This document shows, in pieces, positions 17,413 through 24,275 of a DNA stretch of 64,000 bases; within the stretch, counting starts at the first letter, position 1; every line of letters starts with the position of its first letter. The notes under the pieces are model-generated. The model did no database searches, was not told the DNA's origin, and saw only the letters and a program-made list of their open reading frames with translations. The stretch covers positions 372,001-436,000 of the forward strand of contig NZ_SPNJ01000004.1 in assembly GCF_004563925.1 (NCBI RefSeq), read 5' to 3'. The DNA comes from Herbaspirillum sp. 3R11. Its GTDB lineage: Bacteria; Pseudomonadota; Gammaproteobacteria; Burkholderiales; Burkholderiaceae_D. Position numbers and translations under genes: made by a program.

Positions 17413-19150
17413 GCGTACGGCGACGCGCCATCTTGTAGAACGCCGGCAGCAGGACCAGCAACGCGATCACGATCACCATGACCAGCGACACCGCGGCCAA
17501 GGTCGGATTGACCTGCAGGATCATGTCGTCCCACATCTGTTTGGGCAGCGTGTTCTTCATGCCGCCGCTGACGAAAATCGCAATCGTCAGTTCATCGAAG
17601 GAAATGATGAACGCCATCTGCAGCGCCGCCGCCACGCTGCCGATCATCATCGGCAACTGGATCGTGCGCAGCCGGGCGAACGCCGATGCGCCGAGGATCC
17701 GGGCTGCGTCGTCGAGGCGCCAGTCAAAACGCTTGAGCGCCGCCGCCATGGTGACCACCACATACGGGATCGCCAGCACGGTGTGGCCGATGGTCAGGCC
17801 GAGGTCGGTGCCGACCAGGCCCATCCGCGAGAACAGATAGAACAAGCCGACCGCCACCACGATACGCGGCACGATCAGCGGCGCCAGCAGAAAGGCGAAC
17901 ACCGGTTTGGTCCAGCGCGGCGGCAGACGCGTCAGCGCCAGTGCTGCGCCGATGCCGAGCGCGGTTGACGCCAGCGCGGTGACGATGGCGACGCCGAACG
18001 AACGCAGGAACGAGGCCTGCCATACTGGCGAAAAGATGAAGGCTTCAAACCAGCGCAGGCTGAAACCCTGCGGCGGAAACGACAGGAACGGCGAATTTGT
18101 GAAGGCGATCGGGAACACCACCACGATCGGCAGCGACAGCAGCGCCACCGCGAGCACGCTGTACAGCTTCAATCCCTTCACCTTTTGCAGCACCGGGCCG
18201 GTCGCGCCGTAGCCATTGCCGCACAGGCGGCCGATGCCGATCAACAGCGCAGTGGTAGCGGCCGAGCTGTTCTTCTTCGGCGCCGCGCGCGCATCGCCGC
18301 TGAGCGAAGACAAACCCACCAGCTTGTCGTACAGGATGAACACCGCCACCGCAAAGATCAGCAGGATGGTCGACAGCGCCGCCGCATAGGGCAGATTGAA
18401 CAGATCATTGATCGCCGAGATCACCAGCTGCGCGACCATGGTTTCCTTGGGCGTGCCGAGCAGCGCCGGCAGGATGAAGAAGCCCAGGCTGGTGATGAAC
18501 ACCAGCAGACCCGCCGCCGCGATGCCGGGTCCGGCCATCGGCAGGAAGACCGAGAAGAAGGCAATCGATCGATTGGCGCCCAGCGTCTCCGCCGCTTGCA
18601 GCAGTTGCGCGTTGACGCCGCGCATGATCGGCAACATGTTGATCACCGCCAGCGGCAACATGGCGTGCACCATGCCGATCATCACGCCCATCATCGACGG
18701 CGCCAGCGCATGCGGATCGTCGACCAGGCCGAGGCTGGCGGCCAGCGTCAGCAGGATGCCGGTCTTCGACAGCATCAGGATCCAGGCGAAGGTCTTGACC
18801 AGGTAGCTGGTCCAGAACGGCACCATGATCCAGATCATCCAACGCTCGCGGAAGCGATCGCTCAACTGGCTCAGGAAATACGCCACCGGAAAACCCAGCG
18901 CCACCGACAGCAGCGCCGTCAGTCCTGAGATCAGGAAGGTGTTGCCGAGTACCTTGGCGAACACCAGGTCATTGGTCATGCGGCGGAACTGGTCAAGCGT
19001 GGCGTGACCGTCGGCGTTGACGATGCCGGTCTGCAGGATCTCGACCACCGGCACGCAGAAGAAGCAGATCAGGAACACGAAGCACGGCAAGGCGGGCAGC
19101 CACGCACGCAGCGATTTTTTCGCCGCGCTCGGAAGGAAGGAACTGGACAT
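17399..19150 (-). CDS. ABC transporter permease with two fused permease domains (polyamine/iron type)
   Basis: A 583-residue protein carrying two complete BPD_transp_1 permease units. These are separate proteins (PotB and PotC types) in most polyamine/opine/iron systems. The EAA loops are LLQAAETLGANRSIAFFSVFLPM (about 190-212) and LDDAARILGASAFARLRTIQLPM (about 490-512). The two halves are joined by a linker of about 35 residues, RAAPKKNSSAATT, and about twelve membrane helices are expected. GAGG lies before ATG 19150. It lies between its ATPase and the acyl-CoA ligase in one operon. The fusion is continuous, with no frameshift scar. Confidence 0.92.
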   Translation of the reverse strand: MSSSFLPSAAKKSLRAWLPALPCFVFLICFFCVPVVEILQTGIVNADGHATLDQFRRMTNDLVFAKVLGNTFLISGLTALLSVALGFPVAYFLSQLSDRFRERWMIWIMVPFWTSYLVKTFAWILMLSKTGILLTLAASLGLVDDPHALAPSMMGVMIGMVHAMLPLAVINMLPIMRGVNAQLLQAAETLGANRSIAFFSVFLPMAGPGIAAAGLLVFITSLGFFILPALLGTPKETMVAQLVISAINDLFNLPYAAALSTILLIFAVAVFILYDKLVGLSSLSGDARAAPKKNSSAATTALLIGIGRLCGNGYGATGPVLQKVKGLKLYSVLAVALLSLPIVVVFPIAFTNSPFLSFPPQGFSLRWFEAFIFSPVWQASFLRSFGVAIVTALASTALGIGAALALTRLPPRWTKPVFAFLLAPLIVPRIVVAVGLFYLFSRMGLVGTDLGLTIGHTVLAIPYVVVTMAAALKRFDWRLDDAARILGASAFARLRTIQLPMMIGSVAAALQMAFIISFDELTIAIFVSGGMKNTLPKQMWDDMILQVNPTLAAVSLVMVIVIALLVLLPAFYKMARRRTHAVH

Positions 19151-19180
19151 GGAGAATCCTCGTATCGGTGGAACTGAGGC

Positions 19181-20239
19181 TTAGCAGGTCACGACGGCGG
19201 CATGTTCCGCATGCCAGCGGATGCCGACGCCATCGCCCACCGCAGGCGCTTCACGACGAGCGCAGCGCAGCAGGAAAGGCTGGCTTTCGCCGATGTCGAC
19301 CATCACGCGGATATCCGAGCCGGCGAACACGACTTCGCTGACGACGCCCTTGACGTAGGCATCGTCGACGCCGGCCAGGCAGGCTTCTTCCGGGCGCACT
19401 ACCAGCGAGATGTCGGCGTTGATACCCGCGCCGTCCGGACGCTGCGCGGGCAACGGCACGTCAAAGCGGCCGTTGTTCAGACGCGCGCCGGCGGGACTGT
19501 CCTGCACCCGTCCCGACAGCAAGTTGGAGTAGCCGATGAACTGCGCCGAAAAGGCCGTGGCCGGCCGGTCATACAGATCCTGCGGCGTGCCGATTTGTTC
19601 GATCTTGGACTGGTTCATCAGGCAGATGCGGTCGGACAGGTTGAGTGCTTCTTCCTGGTCGTGCGTGACGTAGATGAAGGTCGCACCGAGATCCTTGTGC
19701 AGGCTGCGGATTTCGGATTGCATGTGCTCGCGCAGTTTCTTGTCGAGCGCGCCGAGCGGTTCATCGAGCAGGATCACCGACGGCTTGTAGACGAAGCAGC
19801 GCGCCAGCGCGATGCGTTGCTGCTGGCCGCCGGACAGCTCGCGCGGCAAACGGTTGGCGTAGCTGCCCATCTGCACCATCTCCAACGCGTCGCGCACGGC
19901 GACCGTCATCGCCGCCTTGTCCATCTTGCGCATGCGCAGCGGGTAGGCAATGTTTTCCCACACCGACAGGTGCGGGAACAGGGCGTAGCTCTGGAACACC
20001 ATGCCGATGCCGCGCTCGCCGGCGGCCGTGTGGGTAGCGTCCTTGCCGTTGATGAACAGCGAACCGCCGCTCGGCTCGACCAGGCCTGCAAGTATCTGCA
20101 GCAGTGTGGTCTTGCCGGAGCCGGACGGTCCCAGCAGGGTCAGGAACTCGCCGTCCCTGACGTCGAGGTCGGTCGGCGACAGCGCCGTGACGCTGTCGTA
20201 GTGCTTGCTGATTGCACGTGTTTGCAGTCTGGCAGTCAT
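19181..20239 (-). CDS. ABC transporter ATP-binding protein (PotA/FbpC-like)
   Basis: A 352-residue ATPase. Walker A is GPSGSGKTT (about 41-49), the Q-loop region is FQSYALFPHLSVWENIAYPL, the signature is LSGGQQQRIALARC (about 134) and Walker B is VILLDEPLGALD (about 155-166), with switch His in VTHDQEEAL. A C-terminal TOBE regulatory domain begins about residue 275. The open frame extends further upstream, but that extension is the binding-protein gene in another frame. ATG 20239 (MTARLQTRAI) starts 15 nt beyond that gene's stop and is the natural start. It energises the double permease downstream. Confidence 0.94.
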   Translation of the reverse strand: MTARLQTRAISKHYDSVTALSPTDLDVRDGEFLTLLGPSGSGKTTLLQILAGLVEPSGGSLFINGKDATHTAAGERGIGMVFQSYALFPHLSVWENIAYPLRMRKMDKAAMTVAVRDALEMVQMGSYANRLPRELSGGQQQRIALARCFVYKPSVILLDEPLGALDKKLREHMQSEIRSLHKDLGATFIYVTHDQEEALNLSDRICLMNQSKIEQIGTPQDLYDRPATAFSAQFIGYSNLLSGRVQDSPAGARLNNGRFDVPLPAQRPDGAGINADISLVVRPEEACLAGVDDAYVKGVVSEVVFAGSDIRVMVDIGESQPFLLRCARREAPAVGDGVGIRWHAEHAAVVTC

Positions 20240-20253
20240 AACTTGGATCGCTA

Positions 20254-21327
20254 TCAGGAAAGTAACCAGGCGTTGAAACGGTCCGATACGGCGTTGCGGT
20301 TCTTGTGCCACCAGAGACCGCTGGGAGGACGCATCAAGGCGATGTTGGCGGGTGCTGTCGGCAGGATGGCGGCACGCGCGGCGGGGATGTCCTTGTAGGC
20401 TTCCAGTGCGGTCGGCCCGTATGCCAGCGTGTCGGTAAAGCCGCTCTGGCGCTTGGCGTCGGCACAGAACTTGACGAACTCCTTGGCGACCGCGGCGCGC
20501 GGATTGCCCTTGGGCACGCCCCAGCCTTCGATCGAATACAAACCCTGGTTCCAGTTGATCGCCACCGGTGCGCCGCCCTCGATGGCGGTTTGCGCACGTG
20601 CATTCCAGGTCGAGATCATGTCGACTTCGCCGGACTGGATCAGCTGCATGGCCTGGGCGCCGCTGGTCCACCAGACCGCCACGTGCTTCTTGATGCGGTC
20701 GAGGCTCTTGAAGGCGCGGTCGAGGTCGAGCGGGTACAGCTTGTCGGGTGCGACGCCGTCGGCCATCAGCGCTTGCTCAAGGGTGTCGATGGCGTTGCGA
20801 CGCAGCGAGCGGCGACCGGGGAATTTCTCGACGTTCCAGAAATCGGCCCAGGTCTTGGGTGGGTTCTTGGCGAACTTGTCGGTGCGGTATGCCAGGATGG
20901 TGGCGTACACGTCGACGCCGACGAAACTCGATGTGATGGAACCGGGCAGCATGTTCTTGAAGTCGGTCGGCACGATGCCGAGCGGCTCCAGCATGCCGGC
21001 TTCTTCGAGAATCGGAATGTCCTGCGCCAGCGTCAGCGTAGTGACGTCCCACACGAAATTCTTGGTTTGCACCATGGCGGTCAGTTGCGCAACAGGCTGC
21101 GCTTCGCGGGCGACGTTGACGATCTTCACGCCGGTGGCTTTTTCAAACGGATCGTAGAAGGCCTTGCGATAGGCGGCCGTGTACGGACCGCCCGGATCGG
21201 CGACCACCAGTTGCTTGGTTTGCGCCATGACCGACGGCGCGACGCCGGTGACGCCCGCAGCCGCGATGCCTGCGGCGCCGGCCATTTTCAGGACGGTGCG
21301 GCGGTGATTGTTGAATTGCTGAGTCAT
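20254..21327 (-). CDS. Extracellular solute-binding protein (family 1, PotD/PotF-like)
   Basis: A 357-residue periplasmic receptor. ATG 21327 is chosen because GGGAG lies 6 nt upstream. The earlier ATG at 21339 contains that site. The leader has a twin-arginine-type element (HRRTVLKMAGAAGIAAAGV) before AQTKQLVV, so export may use Tat. The mature part has VWDVTTLTLAQDIPILEEAGMLEPL and AYRTDKFAKNPPKTWADFWNVEKFPG, as in polyamine and spermidine/putrescine-type binding proteins. WWTSGAQAMQLIQSGEVDMISTWNARA is the ligand-cleft region. Given the co-transcribed acyl-CoA ligase and crotonase, the ligand is more likely an organic acid or betaine-like compound than a polyamine. That is inference. Confidence 0.92.
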   Translation of the reverse strand: MTQQFNNHRRTVLKMAGAAGIAAAGVTGVAPSVMAQTKQLVVADPGGPYTAAYRKAFYDPFEKATGVKIVNVAREAQPVAQLTAMVQTKNFVWDVTTLTLAQDIPILEEAGMLEPLGIVPTDFKNMLPGSITSSFVGVDVYATILAYRTDKFAKNPPKTWADFWNVEKFPGRRSLRRNAIDTLEQALMADGVAPDKLYPLDLDRAFKSLDRIKKHVAVWWTSGAQAMQLIQSGEVDMISTWNARAQTAIEGGAPVAINWNQGLYSIEGWGVPKGNPRAAVAKEFVKFCADAKRQSGFTDTLAYGPTALEAYKDIPAARAAILPTAPANIALMRPPSGLWWHKNRNAVSDRFNAWLLS

Positions 21328-21443
21328 ACGTACTCCCATAAGTGGTTGTTAGAGGAATTGCCGACCTGCGACTGCCGTGGTGCCTTGTACTTCCCTGTAC
21401 TTCCGTGTGCGTCTCTGAACTGCAATGTGATGCCGGATCTTGT

Positions 21444-22217
21444 TCAGGCGCCGATGGTGCGGCCGCGCTTCTTGAAGAACTCTTCCATCATGCGGGCCGG
21501 TTCGCCGGTGGCGTAGGCTTCGCCCTGGATGCGGCGGCCGGCGGCGATGGCGTCGACAAAACTCGGTTCGGTGATTTCGTAGAAGCGCTGCTTGTCGAGG
21601 CGCATGGCAACCGGCGGCTTGGAGGCCAGTTCACGTGCAATGGCGAGCGACTTGCTCATCACTTCGGCGGCCGGCACCAGGTGATGGATCAGGCCAAGGC
21701 GATGCGCTTCTTCGGCTTCCATCATGCGGCCGGTCAGGGTCAGTTCGATGGTGCGCGACAGGCCCAGCATCTGGGTCATGATCCACGGACCGGTGACGCT
21801 CGGAATGCCGGAATTGATTTCCGGCTGGCCCATGCGCGAGCCGGCGTGGCCGACACGGATGTCGCCAAGCAACGTGACCTGGAACGCCGAGCCGGCGGCG
21901 GTGCCGTTGAGCGCCATGACCAGCGGCTTCTTGAGCGAGCGCAGCGTGCGGTAATAGTTTTCCCACTCGGTCATCCATTCGTCGGCGCGCTGCTCGTCGA
22001 AGCCGTGCGCTTCTTCCAGGTCCTGCCCTGCGCAAAATGCGCGATCGCCGGCGCCGGTCATGATGATGGCGCCGATGGCCGCATCCTGATCGCTGCGCTT
22101 GAGCGCGGCGATGATCTCGGCGCGCATTTCGCTGTTCCAGGCGTTGAGCTTTTCAGGGCGGTTGAGGGTGATGATGGCGACGTTGCCGTCGAGCGAAACC
22201 TTGATGAATTTTTCCAT
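21444..22217 (-). CDS. Enoyl-CoA hydratase/isomerase family protein
   Basis: A 257-residue crotonase-fold enzyme and the first gene of the operon (AGGAAT before ATG 22217). Signature elements are IITLNRPEKLNAWNSEMRAEI, oxyanion-hole AFCAGQDL and NGTAAGSAFQVTLLGDIRVG, and GQPEINSGIPSVTGPW. The second catalytic Glu (PEINSG, about 144) is present. The position of the first acid in classical hydratases (ELAMMCD-type) is Gln here (FQVTLLGD), so the reaction may be isomerisation, hydrolysis or CoA-dependent lysis rather than ordinary hydration. Together with the CoA ligase it should form a two-step side-chain modification of an imported acid. Confidence 0.9.
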   Translation of the reverse strand: MEKFIKVSLDGNVAIITLNRPEKLNAWNSEMRAEIIAALKRSDQDAAIGAIIMTGAGDRAFCAGQDLEEAHGFDEQRADEWMTEWENYYRTLRSLKKPLVMALNGTAAGSAFQVTLLGDIRVGHAGSRMGQPEINSGIPSVTGPWIMTQMLGLSRTIELTLTGRMMEAEEAHRLGLIHHLVPAAEVMSKSLAIARELASKPPVAMRLDKQRFYEITEPSFVDAIAAGRRIQGEAYATGEPARMMEEFFKKRGRTIGA

Positions 22218-22556
22218 AACTATTCCTATGCAATAAGTAATGTTTTATACCGCTAATTCATGGTACAGCAATTACTATGCCTGTCTATATGCAATGCAAA
22301 ACGGCCTGTTTAGCTTGTAAACAGTGCATTTCCTCTGCTTTTACGGTGCAGTGCACTACGATTGCGCCGCGCGCGATCAGCCGCGGTGCAAGCAAACGCG
22401 AAGCAAATGCGGGGAGTAGAAACGAGGAGAAAGAAGAAAGTGAGAAGTGAGGGATCGATCAGACGAAGCGACGCCGCCCTGTCAGGGCAACGTCGCTACA
22501 AGGCAAGAGAGTCAGGCGGGAATGACGGCGAGATGCGAAAACAAGTACGGGTCGGC
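22218..22556. other. 339-bp region upstream of the crotonase/ABC/ligase operon
   Basis: AT-rich promoter region of the leftward operon, with two palindromes (22306-22324 and 22346-22356). A hairpin (AGCGACG...CGTCGCT enclosing GCCCTG-t-CAGGGC, 22467-22497) lies after the LysE-type gene and probably ends that transcript, although it lacks a U-tract. No gene seen. Confidence 0.5.
22306..22324. promoter_or_regulatory. Palindrome CTGTTTA-N5-TAAACAG, candidate operator
   Basis: A perfect 7-bp inverted repeat with a 5-nt spacer, about 90 nt upstream of the crotonase start codon. Size and position suit a dimeric regulator such as the IclR-type protein at the far end of the operon. A second perfect palindrome, GTGCA-G-TGCAC, lies at 22346-22356. 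Confidence 0.5.
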
Positions 22557-23192
22557 TCAGCGCGCCAGTTGACGAATGCCAAGCGCGACGATGACGCCGC
22601 CGCAGAGACGGTCGATCCAGAGTTTGCCGGCGCGGTAATGCGAGGCAATGCGCGCGTGCGACATCAGGATCGCCACCATCGAATACCACGACGAGGCAAC
22701 CACGCCGACCACGCCCAGCATGGCGGCGAAGGTCGGCCATGAGACATGCGCCGGCGTCGCCGAGGCGAACACCGCAGCGAAGAAGGCCATCGATTTCGGA
22801 TTGACGATATTGGTCAGGAAACCTTGCACGAAGGCCTGGCGCAGTCCCGCCGCTTCTTCGTTATTGACCGTAGCGGTCGCATCGCTCGGCGAGGCAGACC
22901 CGCTGCCGGCCTTGAGGATGAGATTGCCGCCGAACCAGATCAGGTAAGCAGCCCCTGCGATCTTGACCGCCAGCGCCGCCCATGGAAACGCCGCGAACAC
23001 GATGCCCACGCCAAGGATGGCGCAGGTGGCCCAGAACAGATTCACGATGACAATGCCGGCCACCAGCGCCAATGCTGCCGCACGCGTGGAAGACACTGCC
23101 TTGTGCACCACCGCGACGAAATTGGGACCGGGGATCGTCACGCCGGTGATATAGACGGACAACACCGCGAGCACGGCAGGCCATTGCACCAT
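22557..23192 (-). CDS. LysE/RhtB family amino-acid exporter
   Basis: A 211-residue polytopic protein with about six helices. It has the family signature ITGVTIPGPNFVAVVHKAVSSTRAAAL near the N-terminus and LRQAFVQGFLTNIVNPKSMAFFAAVF at about 120-145. Family members export amino acids such as lysine, threonine or homoserine lactone. GAGGGAGA precedes ATG 23192, 15 nt after the stop of the dehydrogenase gene, so the two are co-transcribed. Confidence 0.92.
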   Translation of the reverse strand: MVQWPAVLAVLSVYITGVTIPGPNFVAVVHKAVSSTRAAALALVAGIVIVNLFWATCAILGVGIVFAAFPWAALAVKIAGAAYLIWFGGNLILKAGSGSASPSDATATVNNEEAAGLRQAFVQGFLTNIVNPKSMAFFAAVFASATPAHVSWPTFAAMLGVVGVVASSWYSMVAILMSHARIASHYRAGKLWIDRLCGGVIVALGIRQLAR

Positions 23193-23207
23193 GTCGATCT
23201 CCCTCTC

Positions 23208-23912
23208 TTACAGTGAACGCGTGATGCCGCCGTCGATGCGGATGTTCTGGCCGGTGATGTAGGCCGCCGCATCGGACGCCAGGTGCGAGGCCAGCGCCGC
23301 GACTTCGCTCACCTTGCCGTAGCGCGCCATCGGAATCATCTCCTTGATGCCGGGCTTTTCCGGCAGGCTGTCGATGAAGCCCGGCAGGATATTGTTCATG
23401 CGGATGTTTTCCGGCGCGTATTTGTCGGCGAACAGTTTGGTATAGGCCGACAAACCGGCGCGGAACACGCTCGAGGTCGGGAACGACTGCGACGGCTCGA
23501 CCGCCGAGAAGCTCGAGATATTGATGATGGCGCCGCCGCCCTGCTGCTGCATCAGCGGCGTCACCAGGCGCGCGCTGCGCACCACGTTCATCAGGTAGAC
23601 CTCCATGCCGAGCAGCCATTCTTCATCGCTGAGCTCGAGCACCTTGCCCTTGGGACCGTGGCCGGCGCTGTTGACCAGCACGTCGATGCGGCCCCAGCGC
23701 GCGAGACAGGCGTCGACGGCTTTTTGCAAGTCGGCGACGGATCGATTGGAGCCGGTGACGCCGACACCGCCCAGGCTGTTGCCGAGCGACTCGCCTTTGC
23801 CGGAGGAAGAAAGAATGCCGACGCCGAAACCGTCGGCCGCCAGTTTTTGCGCCACGCCGGCGCCCATGCCGCTACCGCCGCCGATGACGAGGGCTACTTT
23901 GGTTGTGCTCAT
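23208..23912 (-). CDS. Short-chain dehydrogenase/reductase fold protein with altered active site
   Basis: A 234-residue Rossmann protein. The start at ATG 23912 has GGAGCAG upstream. The cofactor motif VIGGGSGMGAGVA and the NSAG motif (VLVNSAGHGP) are clear. The segment that should carry the catalytic Tyr-x-x-x-Lys reads PTSSVFRAGLSAYTKLFADKYA. Ser stands in the Tyr position and Arg in the Lys position when aligned on the preceding NISSFSA serine. NNILPGFIDSLPEKPG and the C-terminal GQNIRIDGGITRSL follow as usual. It may bind NAD(P) yet catalyse a different reaction, or act as a binding protein. It is first of two genes with the LysE exporter. Confidence 0.87.
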   Translation of the reverse strand: MSTTKVALVIGGGSGMGAGVAQKLAADGFGVGILSSSGKGESLGNSLGGVGVTGSNRSVADLQKAVDACLARWGRIDVLVNSAGHGPKGKVLELSDEEWLLGMEVYLMNVVRSARLVTPLMQQQGGGAIINISSFSAVEPSQSFPTSSVFRAGLSAYTKLFADKYAPENIRMNNILPGFIDSLPEKPGIKEMIPMARYGKVSEVAALASHLASDAAAYITGQNIRIDGGITRSL

Positions 23913-24275
23913 TTGCTGCTCCGTATAGATGCGACCGGAGAACGATCCGATCAGAACGCGACAGCGTACACGATCACCCGGATATTTGCCGGACGCCATC
24001 ATTCCCGAGGAAAACGCCTCGGCTGTGGCTATCCCCGATTGACATTTTGGCTCGCGGCAATTTGTAGACGATTTACAACGCTTTGAGGAAGCACAGGCCA
24101 GCATTGGCTTTCCAGAGCCTATCAAGATACATGTTTGGTTTGATCATGCAAATGTAAATGGTTATGATTCTTATCCATTACAGATGCTTACGTTTTCTTT
24201 GCATGCCTCCGGCTGCGTCGAACGAGGAAAACGCTGGCGTCGCCCTGCTCGCTTTTTATCCTTCCTGAAGACACC
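23913..24275. other. 363-bp divergent region between dehydrogenase and TonB-receptor genes
   Basis: Holds the two divergent promoters and the Fur-like palindrome at 24157-24179. No open frame here has a ribosome site or family resemblance, so I see no gene. Confidence 0.5.
24157..24179 (+). promoter_or_regulatory. Fur-box-like palindrome before the TonB-dependent receptor
   Basis: A 23-bp imperfect palindrome with arms AATGG-x-TA-x-GA / TC-x-TA-x-CCATT, AT-rich, about 100 nt upstream of the receptor start. Spacing and composition resemble Fur sites. Iron control of the receptor is therefore likely. Confidence 0.55.

Noticed and set aside
17399..19150. Permease fusion as a sequencing artefact
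   Set aside because: Both permease halves and the linker are in one uninterrupted frame with normal codon use, so a true gene fusion is more likely.
20240..20671. N-terminal extension of the PotA-like ATPase
   Set aside because: Those codons are the binding-protein gene in another frame. The ATPase motif order begins after ATG 20239.
23708..23770. Frameshift or pseudogenisation of the dehydrogenase with the altered active site
   Set aside because: The frame is intact from start to stop and conserved motifs before and after the altered segment are in register, so the substitution looks genuine.
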